A stretch of 64,000 bases of DNA from Streptomyces sp. Tu6071. GTDB taxonomy: Bacteria > Actinomycetota > Actinomycetes > Streptomycetales > Streptomycetaceae. A program made the position numbers and the translations under genes. Below, one piece after another: positions 27,001-39,839 of the stretch. The stretch's first letter is position 1; every line of letters starts with the position of its first letter. The stretch spans positions 1,860,001-1,924,000 of the forward strand of contig NZ_CM001165.1 in assembly GCF_000213055.1 (NCBI RefSeq), given 5' to 3'. The notes under the pieces are model-generated. The model was not told where the DNA came from. It did not search any database and was given only the letters and a program-made list of their open reading frames with translations.

Positions 27001-30000
27001 GATCTCGCCGCGCGCGTCGATGTCGATCTTCTTCGTCAGGTCGCCCTTGGCGATGGCCGTCGTGACCATCGCGATGTTGCGGACCTGCCCCGTCAGGTTG
27101 GACGCCATCGAGTTCACCGACTCGGTGAGGTCCTTCCACGTCCCCGAGACCCCCGGCACGCGCGCCTGCCCGCCCAGGATGCCGTCCGTGCCCACCTCAC
27201 GGGCGACCCGTGTCACCTGCTCGGCGAAGGCGGAGAGCGTCGTGACCATGATGTTGACGGTGTCGGCGAGCTGGGCGACCTCGCCGCGCGCCTCGACGGT
27301 GACCTTCTTGGTCAGGTCCCCGTTGGCGACCGCCGTCGCGACCTGCGAGATGCCGCGCACCTGCGAAGTGAGGTTGTTCGCCATGATGTTGACGTTGTCG
27401 CTCAGGTCCTTCCAGATGCCCGTCACGCCGGGCACGCGCGCCTGGCCGCCGAGGTTCCCCTCGGTGCCCACGTCGCGGGCCACGCGCGTCACCTCGTCCG
27501 CGAAGGCGGAGAGCTGGTCGACCATGGTGTTGACGGTCGTGACGAGTTCGAGGATCTCGCCCTTCGCGTCGACGGTGATCTTCTTCGACAGGTCGCCGCG
27601 CGCCACCGCCGTCGTCACCTCGGCGATGTTGCGCACCTGGAGCGTCAGGTTGTTGGCCATGCCGTTGACGGACTGCGTGAGGTCCTTCCACGTGCCCGAG
27701 ACGCCCTGCACCTCCGCCTGCCCCCCGAGGCGGCCCTCGGTGCCGACCTCCTGGGCGACGAGGGTGACCTGCTCCGCGAAGTTCGAGAGCTGGTCCACCA
27801 TCGTGTTGAGCGTGTTCTTGAGCTCCAGGATCTCGCCCCGCGCGTCGACCGTGATCTTCTGCGAGAGATCACCGCGCGCGACGGCCGTCGCGACCTGCGC
27901 GATGTTGCGCACCTGGTCGGTCAGGTTCCCGGCCATCCCGTTCACCGAGTCGGTCAGCTCCCGCCAGACCCCGGCGACGCCCGGCACCTGCGCCTGACCG
28001 CCGAGCTGCCCCTCCGTACCCACTTCGAGCGCGACGCGGGTCACCTGCTCGGCGAAGGCGGAGAGCTGGTCCACCATCGTGTTGATGGTGTTCTTCAGCT
28101 CCAGGATCTCGCCGCGCGCGTCCACGTCGATCTTCTGCGAGAGGTCACCGCGCGCGACGGCCGTCGTCACATCCGCGATCTGCCGCACCTGCGAGGTCAG
28201 GTTGGACGCCATCGAGTTGACGGAATCGGTCAGCTCCCGCCACGTACCGAGCACACCGTCGACCCGCGCCTGACCGCCGAGGCGGCCCTCGGTGCCCACG
28301 TCGCGCGCCATCCTGGTGACCTGCTCGGCGAACGACGACAGTTGGTCGACCATCGTGTTCACGGTGTTCTTGAGGGCGAGCATCTCGCCCGAGACGTCCA
28401 CCGTGACCTTCTGCGAGAGATCGCCGCTGGCCACCGCCGTCGTCACCTGCGCGATGTTGCGCACCTGACCGGTGAGGTTGCGGAAGGCCGTGTTGACGGA
28501 GTCGGTCAGGTCCTTCCACGTCCCCGCGGCGCCCGGCACGTTCGCCTGACCGCCCAACTGCCCCTCGACACCGACCTCGCGGGCCACGCGGGTCACCTCG
28601 GAGCCGAAGGACTGGAGCTGGTCGACCATGGTGTTGACCGTGTTCTTGAGCTCCAGCATCTCGCCGGCCACCGCGACCGTGACCTTCTGGGAGAGGTCAC
28701 CGCTCGCGACCGCCGTCGTGACCGTCGCGATGTCGCGCACCTGCGTCGTCAGGTTGCGGAAGACGGTGTTGACCGAGTCCGTGAGGTCCTTCCACGTGCC
28801 CGCCGCTCCCGGCACGTTCGCCTGGCCGCCGAGCTGCCCGTCGAAGCCGACCTCGCGCGCCACCCGCGTCACCTCGTCGGCGAAGGTACGCAGCGTCTGC
28901 GTCATCTGGTTGATCGTCTGCGCGAGTTGCGCGATCTCGCCGCGCGCGCTCACCTCGACCTTGCGCGACAGGTCCCCGTTGGCCACGGCCGTCGTGACGT
29001 CGGCGATGCCGCGCACCTGGGCGGTCAGGTTCCCCGCCATGAGGTTCACCGAGTCGGTGAGGTCCTTCCACACCCCGGCCACACCGGGGACCCGCGCCTG
29101 CCCGCCGAGTTCGCCCTCGGTGCCCACCTCGCGCGCGACGCGGGTGACCTCCTGCGAGAAGCCCGAGAGCTGGTCGACCATCGTGTTGACGGTGTTCTTC
29201 AGCTCCAGCATCTCGCCTTCGACGTGCACCGTCACCTTGCGCGAGAGATCGCCCGCGGCGACCGCCGTCGTCACCGTCGCGATGTCGCGGACCTGGGCGG
29301 TGAGGCGGTACGCCATCGTGTTGACGGAGTCGGTGAGGTCCTTCCAGGACCCCGACATGCCCCGTACCTTCGCCTGCCCGCCGAGCTTGCCCTCGGTGCC
29401 GACCTCGCTCGCGACCCTCGTCACCTCGTCGGTGAAGATCGAGAGCATGTCGACGAGGTTGTTGACGGTGCGGCCCACCTTCAGGAACTCGCCGCGCAGC
29501 GGGTGCCAGGTCCCCTCGGGCGTCTGCCCGCGCAGCTCCATGCGCTGTTCGAGATCGCCGTCCGCGACCGCGGAGAGCACCCGGCCGACCTCGGAGACGG
29601 GCCGCGCCAGCTCGTCGACGAGCGCGTTGGACGCCGTCACGGCCGTCGCCCAGGCCCCTTCGAGCACGCCGGTCTCCAGGCGCTCCGTGAGTTTTCCCTC
29701 ACGCCCGACCACGCGCCGCACGCGCGACAGCTCACCCGTGAGATGCAGGTTACGGTCCGCGACCTCGTTGAAGACGGCCGCGATCTCGGCCATGATCCCG
29801 TCGCCCGAGACCGTGAGCCGCTTGCGGAAGTTACCGTCCCGCATCGCCTCCAGAGCCCCGAGGAGCCGGTTGAGCGAGGTCGTGTCGACCTCGGTCGTCC
29901 CCCCGTTCCTGGCCCTCCCGCCCGTCCGGCCGCTCCGGGAGGGCTCGCTCCGGGACGACTGCTGTCCGCTCTCCGCGCGCGTACGGGTACGTCGCGTCGC

Positions 30001-30081
30001 TGCGCCAGACTCCACCGTGGTCCCTCCCGTGGGCTTCGACCTCGTGCTCGTGCCGGACCGCGCGGCGGCGGGCCCGTCCAT
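24040..30081 (-). CDS. osaA: Multi-HAMP hybrid sensor histidine kinase (OsaA-like)
   Basis: This 2013-residue cytoplasmic hybrid kinase has no membrane segment. The order is: disordered basic N-terminus (1-65); a divergent HAMP; ten 92-residue units (about 170-1100), each with a GDLSQK half and a VGTEGxLGGQA half; and a GAF domain (about 1160-1310). A coiled coil follows, then HisKA with [10 protein letters not shown] (His about 1400), HATPase with [15 protein letters not shown] and GTGLGLSIS (about 1515-1630), and an Ala/Gly/Asp linker. It ends in a receiver with Asp in [14 protein letters not shown] (about 1942). The HAMP array resembles fungal group III (Nik1-type) osmosensors. The ATG at 30081 has a GGGGGAG site. 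Position beside osaB and osaC supports an osmoadaptation role. Confidence 0.92.
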   Translation of the reverse strand: MDGPAAARSGTSTRSKPTGGTTVESGAATRRTRTRAESGQQSSRSEPSRSGRTGGRARNGGTTEVDTTSLNRLLGALEAMRDGNFRKRLTVSGDGIMAEIAAVFNEVADRNLHLTGELSRVRRVVGREGKLTERLETGVLEGAWATAVTASNALVDELARPVSEVGRVLSAVADGDLEQRMELRGQTPEGTWHPLRGEFLKVGRTVNNLVDMLSIFTDEVTRVASEVGTEGKLGGQAKVRGMSGSWKDLTDSVNTMAYRLTAQVRDIATVTTAVAAGDLSRKVTVHVEGEMLELKNTVNTMVDQLSGFSQEVTRVAREVGTEGELGGQARVPGVAGVWKDLTDSVNLMAGNLTAQVRGIADVTTAVANGDLSRKVEVSARGEIAQLAQTINQMTQTLRTFADEVTRVAREVGFDGQLGGQANVPGAAGTWKDLTDSVNTVFRNLTTQVRDIATVTTAVASGDLSQKVTVAVAGEMLELKNTVNTMVDQLQSFGSEVTRVAREVGVEGQLGGQANVPGAAGTWKDLTDSVNTAFRNLTGQVRNIAQVTTAVASGDLSQKVTVDVSGEMLALKNTVNTMVDQLSSFAEQVTRMARDVGTEGRLGGQARVDGVLGTWRELTDSVNSMASNLTSQVRQIADVTTAVARGDLSQKIDVDARGEILELKNTINTMVDQLSAFAEQVTRVALEVGTEGQLGGQAQVPGVAGVWRELTDSVNGMAGNLTDQVRNIAQVATAVARGDLSQKITVDARGEILELKNTLNTMVDQLSNFAEQVTLVAQEVGTEGRLGGQAEVQGVSGTWKDLTQSVNGMANNLTLQVRNIAEVTTAVARGDLSKKITVDAKGEILELVTTVNTMVDQLSAFADEVTRVARDVGTEGNLGGQARVPGVTGIWKDLSDNVNIMANNLTSQVRGISQVATAVANGDLTKKVTVEARGEVAQLADTVNIMVTTLSAFAEQVTRVAREVGTDGILGGQARVPGVSGTWKDLTESVNSMASNLTGQVRNIAMVTTAIAKGDLTKKIDIDARGEILELKTTINTMVDQLSSFAEQVTRVAREVGTEGILGGQAQVRDVDGTWRELTDSVNEMAFNLTDQVRGMASVATAVTRGDLNVSAKTQASGEILRLQDTINTMIGNLRDTTLANEEQSWLKGNLARISGLLQGRRDLVDVAQLIMSELTPVVTAQHGAFFLAEPLEEGAEVTDVDDEAYQLRLIGSYNYAAGMMPTTFRPGETLVGTAAREKRVLTVNKVPVDYIKIASGLGQATPAQVVVLPLLFEGKVLGVIELATFSQFTQIQRDFLAQIAEMIATSVNTISVNSKTAVLLTQSQELTAQLKDRSDELEQRQKALQESNAELEEKAALLVRQNSDIEVKNGEIENARQVLEERAEQLAVSMRYKSEFLANMSHELRTPLNSLLILAKLLADNAERNLSHKQVEFAETIYGAGSDLLQLINDILDLSKVEAGKMEVSPTRIALVQLVDYVEATFRPMTVEKNLDFSVRVSPELPATLHTDEQRLLQVLRNLLSNAVKFTGSGAVELIIRPAGADVPDAIREQLLEAGSLTEPDGKMIAFSVTDTGIGIAEGKMRVIFEAFKQADGTTSRKYGGTGLGLSISREIARLLGGEIDAQSQPGRGSTFTLYLPLHPGDVPAQGGMTDLAPAVETGDRFVPGERPMTPTLTGGALTPVGDNRNGPAEKFRRRRKAMQAEELRRKREEKRARGETEDGAHGAESAAASDGPGTDTGAGTGTAPATGTASGAAGDAGAVAPAAGADDAATEDVVGADARGAAEDLGATEDGGAAGDGGAAGDGGAAGSGDSAGSGTGDGRAESAASAEDGADGGAPVRDDAADGTAAHPDDRTWDEDDDGGTDGREDEAELPELAPGELPPQRNTYTFHDEKVLIVDDDVRNVFALTSMLEENGLSVLYAENGREGIEVLEQHDEVRVVLMDIMMPEMDGYATTTAIRRMPQFAGLPIVALTAKAMKGDREKAIDSGASDYVTKPVDPDRLLTALEKWLRTK
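26780..29560. repeat. 276-bp in-frame repeats encoding HAMP units
   Basis: Ten consecutive units of 276 bases (92 codons) lie inside the hybrid kinase gene. Successive unit starts near 29270, 28995 and 28720 show the period. Most diverge at the DNA level but keep the protein pattern, with GGTCCTTCCA-type segments recurring on the plus strand. This is a protein-level tandem array, not a recent DNA duplication. Confidence 0.85.
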
Positions 30082-30266
30082 TCCGTAAGGCTCCCCCAAG
30101 TGTTTCACCCCGCCCCCCGCAGGCCATAACAGTTCGGCAGCTTCGGGCCCCGGCGACACTCTTCGGGGCGGAAACACAGCGAACCGGCATCCACCGGGCC
30201 CCGGATGGTAAGTAACCTGGGCCTGAACTGTCCCTCCCGCCGGTCGACCGGTCCAGGGAGGGCACG
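30082..30266. promoter_or_regulatory. Divergent promoter gap osaA-osaC
   Basis: The 185 bases between the divergent starts must hold both promoters. I could not identify a confident housekeeping or sigma-B-type promoter by eye. The osaC ribosome site is AGGGAGG at 30256-30262. Confidence 0.4.
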
Positions 30267-33119
30267 GTGGCACGAACCTGCCGCGCGGCACAACGGCATC
30301 CGCGCGGCACCACGGCAACAAAGGGGCGGCCGAGGATGGGACTGGGTTACGCCGGGGAAGACACCCCGGACTCTCGCCCCGGGGCGGACGACGCCCCCGC
30401 GCGGCGGACGGACGAGGACCGGGCGGAAGCCGCGGCCCCCCGCGTCGCGGAGCCCCGCGCCACCACAGAGAACGCCGACTTCGTGACAGGGAGTGCTGTG
30501 ACCGCTCGGGCGTCCGCCACCTTCGCCCCCGAGGGACGCTCCGTCGCGACGGCCCGCGCCTTCGTCCGCGACACCCTCCAGGGCTGGGGCTTCACCGACC
30601 TCGTCGACGACGCGACGGTCCTCACCAGCGAGCTGGTCACCAACGCCGTCGTGCACGCGGGCACGAGCGCCGAGGTGCTGTGCCTGCGCGAGGAGGACGG
30701 GGTACGCGTCGAGGTCGCCGACCGCTACCCGGACCGCGAGGTCCCGCTGCGCGCCGCCCCGCACCTCCTCACCGACCCCGAGCGCGAGGGCGGGCGCGGC
30801 CTCCAGCTCTGCGCGGCGCTCGCGGCCCGCTGGGGCGTCGAGTACTCCTCGACCCACAAGACGGTCTGGTTCCGCCTCGACCTGCCCGCGCGCCCGGTCG
30901 GCACCCGCAGCGCAGGGCCTCTCCTGCCCGACGAACTGCTCCCGCTCGCCGCGGGCCACGTCCACGTCGCCGTCGTCCAGCTCGACGCCGAGGAGACGAT
31001 CGCGGCGTGGAACGAGGACGCGGAGGAGATGTTCGGCTATGCCGCCGCGCAGGTCGTCGGCAAGCCGCTCACCGACCTCGCCGCCTGGCCGCACACCCCG
31101 GGCACCGGTACGGGCGTCGCCGAGGCCCTGCGCCTGTCGCGCTGGGAGGGCAGCTACGGGCTCCGCGCGGCCTCGGGCCGCGTCGTCCCCGTCTACGCCT
31201 CGCACCTGCGCGTCCGCGACGCCGACGGCGCCCCGTCCACGGTCTGCCTCCTCGTCCACGACGAGGAGCGCGCCGTTCTCCAGGCCCCGCTGCGCCCCAG
31301 TCGCAAGGACGGCGCGGGCCGCGGCCAGGCGACGGCGCCCGACGCCTTCGAGACGTTCATCGGCACCCCGCCGCCCGAGGACCTCGACGGTCTCCTCCAG
31401 CGCACCGTGGAACGCGCGCGGGACATGCTCGAAGGCGACGCCGCCTTCCTCCTGCTCGCCACGGACGACGAGACGGAGCTGGAGGTACGCGCCTCCACGG
31501 GCCTCCCCTCCGCGCGCCAGCGCTTCGCCCGCGTCCAGGTCGAGGCGGGCGTCGGGCGCTACGGCTCCGCGCGCATGCCCGCCGTGCACGAGGACCTCAA
31601 GGACGTGCCGGGTGCGGTGCCGCTCCTCGACGGCACGGGGATGCGCTCCGTGGTGACGGTGCCGCTCAAGGTCGAGGGCCGCCTCACCGGGTCGCTCGGC
31701 GTCGCGGCGGAGGCCCCCGAGCGGTTCACCAACGAGGAGGCGCTGCGCCTCCAGTTCGCCGCCGACCGCATCGCGCTCGCCGTCGAGTCCGCGCGCCTCG
31801 GCGAGCTGGAGAAGCTGCGCCGCGGCTCGCTCTCCTTCCTCGTCGAGGCGTCCGACCTGCTCGCGGGCACGCTCGACAGGGACCAGACGCTCGCGCTCAT
31901 GGCGCAGATGACGGTGCCGAACGTCGCGACGTGGTGCGCGGTCTACACGATCGCCGACCCGGCCTCGGAGCCGTATCTCTCGTACGTGCTGCACGAGGAC
32001 GAGGACCGCATCGACGGCCTCAAGGCGCTCCTGACGCGCGTGGCGCCGCCGGAGCCGGTGACGACGCCGGGCCCGCGCGTATGGACGGAGCCCGCCGAGG
32101 CCGCGCACCAGGCGGCGCTGCGCGACTCGATGCGCAGCCTCGACCCGGGCGAACTGACCCTCGTCGGCTCGGGCATCGGTGACACCCTCGCGACGGCCGC
32201 GGCGGTGGGCGGCGAGACGGTCGTGCTGCCACTCGTCGCGCGCAACCGCGTCATCGGCATGCTGACGCTCGGCAAGCCGGCCGACGAGCACTTCCGGCAG
32301 GAGATCCTCGAACTCGCCGAGGACCTCTCGCGCCGTGCCGCGCTCGCCCTCGACAACGCGCGCCTGTACTCGGAGCGCAACGCGATCAGCCAGTCGCTCC
32401 AGCGCTCCCTGCTCCCGCCGGAGCCGCTTCCCCCTGTCCCGAACGTCGAGGTGGAGGTCATCTACCGCGCGGCGGGCGAGGGCAACGAGGTCGGCGGCGA
32501 CTTCTACGACCTCTTCCCGATCCGTGAGGGCGTCTACGGCTTCGCGATCGGCGACGTGTGCGGTACGGGCCCGGAGGCCGCCGCCGTCACGGGCCTCGCC
32601 CGCCACGCGCTGCGCCTCCTGGCCCGCGAGAACCTGCCGGGCCCCGCGGTCCTGGAGCGCCTCAACGCGGCGATCCTCGACGAGGGCGCCCGCAGCCGCT
32701 TCCTCACGTTGCTCTACGGCGAGCTGCACCCGCGCGAGGACGGGAGCGCCCTGCTCAAGGTGGTGTGCGCGGGACACCCGCTGCCGCTGCGTCTGCACCA
32801 GGACGGCACTGTGAGCCCGGCCGCGGAGCCGCAGCCGCTGCTCGGCGTGATGGACGACCTGGAGCTGTACGAGGAGTCGGTCACCCTCGACCCGGGCGAT
32901 GTCCTGCTGTGCGTCACGGACGGCATCACGGAGCGCCGCGAGGGAACCCGCATGCTCGGCGACGACGGCCTCGCGGAGGTCCTCAAGGGCTGCACGGGGC
33001 TGACGGCGGGCGCGGTCGCGGCACGGGTCATGCGCGCCGTCGCGAATTTCGCCGCGGATGCCCCGTCCGACGACATGGCGATCCTCACGATGCGCCTGCC
33101 GGGGATTCACAAGGACTGA
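30267..33119 (+). CDS. osaC: Multidomain sigma-factor/osmotic regulator (OsaC-like: RsbW kinase, PAS, GAF, PP2C)
   Basis: The 950-residue cytoplasmic protein has an anti-sigma-type HATPase domain (about 85-215; LTSELVTNAVVHAG, GRGLQLCAALAARWGVEY), then PAS (about 235-345; IAAWNEDAEEMFGYAAAQVV). Two GAF-like domains follow (about 375-690). A C-terminal SpoIIE/PP2C phosphatase (about 708-945) has EVGGDFYDLFPI, AIGDVCGTGPEAA and SDDMAILTMRLPG, with its metal-binding Asp residues present. The GTG start at 30267 is chosen for its AGGGAGG site; an ATG at 30336 is possible. In S. coelicolor the matching gene, osaC, resets sigma-B after osmotic stress and neighbours osaA/osaB; assignment here is by architecture and neighbours. 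Confidence 0.9.
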   Translation: MARTCRAAQRHPRGTTATKGRPRMGLGYAGEDTPDSRPGADDAPARRTDEDRAEAAAPRVAEPRATTENADFVTGSAVTARASATFAPEGRSVATARAFVRDTLQGWGFTDLVDDATVLTSELVTNAVVHAGTSAEVLCLREEDGVRVEVADRYPDREVPLRAAPHLLTDPEREGGRGLQLCAALAARWGVEYSSTHKTVWFRLDLPARPVGTRSAGPLLPDELLPLAAGHVHVAVVQLDAEETIAAWNEDAEEMFGYAAAQVVGKPLTDLAAWPHTPGTGTGVAEALRLSRWEGSYGLRAASGRVVPVYASHLRVRDADGAPSTVCLLVHDEERAVLQAPLRPSRKDGAGRGQATAPDAFETFIGTPPPEDLDGLLQRTVERARDMLEGDAAFLLLATDDETELEVRASTGLPSARQRFARVQVEAGVGRYGSARMPAVHEDLKDVPGAVPLLDGTGMRSVVTVPLKVEGRLTGSLGVAAEAPERFTNEEALRLQFAADRIALAVESARLGELEKLRRGSLSFLVEASDLLAGTLDRDQTLALMAQMTVPNVATWCAVYTIADPASEPYLSYVLHEDEDRIDGLKALLTRVAPPEPVTTPGPRVWTEPAEAAHQAALRDSMRSLDPGELTLVGSGIGDTLATAAAVGGETVVLPLVARNRVIGMLTLGKPADEHFRQEILELAEDLSRRAALALDNARLYSERNAISQSLQRSLLPPEPLPPVPNVEVEVIYRAAGEGNEVGGDFYDLFPIREGVYGFAIGDVCGTGPEAAAVTGLARHALRLLARENLPGPAVLERLNAAILDEGARSRFLTLLYGELHPREDGSALLKVVCAGHPLPLRLHQDGTVSPAAEPQPLLGVMDDLELYEESVTLDPGDVLLCVTDGITERREGTRMLGDDGLAEVLKGCTGLTAGAVAARVMRAVANFAADAPSDDMAILTMRLPGIHKD

Positions 33120-33121
33120 AC

Positions 33122-33175
33122 GCGAAGAACGGGAAAGGCCCCCGCCTCACGGCGGGGGCCTTTCCCGTTCTTCGC
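33122..33175. terminator. Bidirectional 25-bp-stem terminator
   Basis: A perfect 25-bp inverted repeat (33122-33146 with 33151-33175) with a four-base TCAC loop starts three bases after the osaC stop. It also lies 11 bases beyond the 3' end of tRNA-Thr on the other strand, so it probably serves both convergent units. Confidence 0.92.
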
Positions 33176-33186
33176 TGCTTTCGCGG

Positions 33187-33259
33187 AGCCCCAAAACGGA
33201 ATCGAACCGTTGACCTTCTCCTTACCATGGAGACGCTCTACCGACTGAGCTATTGGGGC
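33187..33259 (-). tRNA. tRNA-Thr(GGU)
   Basis: Read on the minus strand the 73-base gene folds as a full cloverleaf. The acceptor is GCCCCAA/TTGGGGC, the D-arm GCTC...GAGC, and the anticodon stem TCTCC/GGAGA with loop ATGGTAA (anticodon GGT). The T-arm is AACGG-TTCGATT-CCGTT. CCA is not encoded. It is isolated from the rRNA operon by the DegT-like gene. Confidence 0.97.
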
Positions 33260-33348
33260 CTGTCCCGCACGCGCTCCAAGCGCGTGGCGACGAACGAAAT
33301 CATACCCCGATCCCGCCCCTGCCCCGCACCACGTCTCCCGCCCGCTCC

Positions 33349-34056
33349 TCAGCTCCGCACGGGCAAGCGCACGACCCCGCCGAGTGCGTTGCAGACCGCG
33401 ACGAGACGCTGGAGTTCGCGTTTGGGCAGGCCGTCGCCGAGGGGCAGGGCGAGGGTCTCGGCCACGGCGTCCTCGGTGGCGGGCAGCCAGACGTCGCGCC
33501 GGAATCCCGGCAGCCGGTGCAGCGGTGTCGGTACGGGGATGCGGCAGTCGATGCCCTTCGCGCGGGCCGCGCGGACGAAGGCGTCCCGGTCGGGTCGGCC
33601 GTTGCCCGGCACGCGCGCCACGTAGCGCAGGTACTTGTGCTCCACCCCACCGCGCGGCGGGACGACGCCGCGCAAGCGCGCGTCGAGGTACCGCGCCCCT
33701 TCGGCCCGCGCCGTCGGCACGACTCGCTCCGCTCCGGCCTCGTGGTGCTCCAGTACGAGCAGCCCGTGCCGCTCGCCCAACTTCCTGACCGCCCCGAGCG
33801 GCGCCGGCCTCCCGAACCGGTGCCCGACGACCACCGCCGCCGTGCCCGGCCCCACCACACTCGCCACGTGGGCGACGTCCAGGTTGTACGTGTACGGATC
33901 GATGTCGGCGAAGACGGGACGCGCACCCAGACCGAGCACGGCCTCGGCGATCCCGGGGCCGTCGAACGCGGATATGACGACCTCGTCCCCGCTTCCGATA
34001 CCTGCGGCTCGCAGCAATCTCGCGGTGTCCATGCCTGGATGGTTGCCCGCCGACAT
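33349..34056 (-). CDS. Degenerate DegT/DnrJ/EryC1-family aminotransferase-like protein
   Basis: The 235-residue protein resembles PLP-dependent sugar aminotransferases of the DegT/DnrJ/EryC1/StrS family. The N-terminal cofactor-fold half has AAGIGSGDEVVISAFDGPGI, GARPVFADIDPYTYNLD and VVVGHRFGRPAPLGAV. The C-terminal end has RDAFVRAARAKGIDCRIPVP and TPLHRLPGF. Family enzymes have about 370 residues; here the middle, which would carry the Schiff-base lysine and the glycine-rich G-G-x-G segment, is missing, so aminotransferase activity is unlikely. It may be a non-catalytic family member or a decayed gene. The start is uncertain (ATG 34056 or 34032). It sits between the rRNA operon terminator and tRNA-Thr. 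Confidence 0.75.
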   Translation of the reverse strand: MSAGNHPGMDTARLLRAAGIGSGDEVVISAFDGPGIAEAVLGLGARPVFADIDPYTYNLDVAHVASVVGPGTAAVVVGHRFGRPAPLGAVRKLGERHGLLVLEHHEAGAERVVPTARAEGARYLDARLRGVVPPRGGVEHKYLRYVARVPGNGRPDRDAFVRAARAKGIDCRIPVPTPLHRLPGFRRDVWLPATEDAVAETLALPLGDGLPKRELQRLVAVCNALGGVVRLPVRS

Positions 34057-34093
34057 GAACACGACGCGAAGTGGAGAGAAACGCTGGGAAAGC

Positions 34094-34136
34094 AAAAAAG
34101 GGTGCCCCCGAGTCCGAAGACTCGGGGGCACCCTTT
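34094..34136 (-). terminator. rRNA operon terminator
   Basis: A perfect 17-bp stem (34097-34113 with 34120-34136) with a six-base CCGAAG loop is followed on the minus strand by a run of six T. It lies eight bases beyond the 5S 3' end. Confidence 0.97.
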
Positions 34137-34144
34137 CAATATTT

Positions 34145-34263
34145 GTTCGGCGGCGTCCTACTCTCCCACAAGGTCCCCCTTGCAGTACCATCGGCGCTAC
34201 GCAGCTTAGCTTCCGGGTTCGGAATGTAACCGGGCGTTTCCCACGCGCTATGACCACCGAAAC
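34145..34263 (-). rRNA. rrf: 5S ribosomal RNA
   Basis: The 119-base gene on the minus strand runs from GTTTCGGTGGTCATAGCG to GACGCCGCCGAAC. The ends pair as helix I, and the standard CGAACCCGGAAGCTAAGC segment is present. It is the last rRNA gene of the operon. Confidence 0.97.
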
Positions 34264-34368
34264 ACTATAAAACCGTCAACCACCCCGCCACAGAGATACA
34301 AGATCCCGGGCATGAGTGTGGTTGTTCGTGGTTTCAGAACCAACACAGTGGACGCGAGCAACTGAGGA

Positions 34369-39332
<4,964 letters not shown>

Positions 39333-39700
39333 TGTTTTCCCGTCATCGGGAGACACCACGAGAGCGGAACCGGGAGAGGAATAATCTCCCAGGTTCACAG
39401 CGTCCTCGCTGTGTGTATTTCAAAGGAACCTCAACCTCAGGCCATCACAGCCGTTGGTCGGGGTATCAACATATCTGGCGTTGACTTTTGGCACGCTGTT
39501 GAGTTCTCAAGGAACGGACGCTTCCTTCGTACTCACCCTCTCGGGCTTTCCTCCGGGCGTTTTCCCTTCGGTATTTCGTGTTTCCGACTCTACCAGATCC
39601 TCGCGGACCCGATTTCCTCGGTGCTTTCCGGTTCCCGGCCCGGCCTTTCGGCCTTTCCGTTTCCCTTTCGGCGTTTCCGACTTTATCAGAAGTTCTGAGC
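39333..39700 (-). promoter_or_regulatory. rRNA operon promoter and leader region
   Basis: The minus-strand leader contains TTGAGAACTCAACAGCGTGC (about 39492-39511) followed by AAAAGTCAACGCC, a conserved Streptomyces rRNA leader block linked to antitermination and processing. Upstream are two similar promoter-like segments ending GTCGGAAAC: TGATAAAGTCGGAAAC near 39673-39688 and TGGTAGAGTCGGAAAC near 39582-39597. Their -10-like hexamers are TAAAGT and TAGAGT, indicating tandem promoters about 91 bases apart. -35 elements are not clear, as is common for Streptomyces rRNA promoters. Confidence 0.7.
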
Positions 39701-39778
39701 CGGATTTCCCGCCCCCCTCCGGTCCTCCGGGCACACAGTGGTGCCGGGCTCCGAAGCGGCGGTGTCCCCAAACGTACT

Positions 39779-39818
39779 GGAGCGGGGCGCCCGGATGCAA
39801 ATCCGGGCGCCCCGCTCC
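39779..39818 (-). terminator. Terminator downstream of rnj
   Basis: A perfect 18-bp stem (39779-39796 with 39801-39818) with a GCAA tetraloop lies 21 bases after the rnj stop, upstream of the rRNA promoters. The T-run is weak, but the stem is very stable. Confidence 0.85.
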
Positions 39819-39839
39819 CTCGTACGAGCTGACGCGGGG

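Noticed and set aside
26780..29560. 276-base periodic DNA as a mobile or satellite repeat
   Set aside because: The period is in frame and explained by the poly-HAMP protein array. The units are diverged at DNA level.
23611..30129. 2172-codon open frame on the plus strand opposite the hybrid kinase
   Set aside because: It is the antisense shadow of a GC-rich gene. Its composition (Arg/His/Asp/Val-rich, no domains) is typical of such shadows, and the minus-strand frame contains complete kinase motifs.
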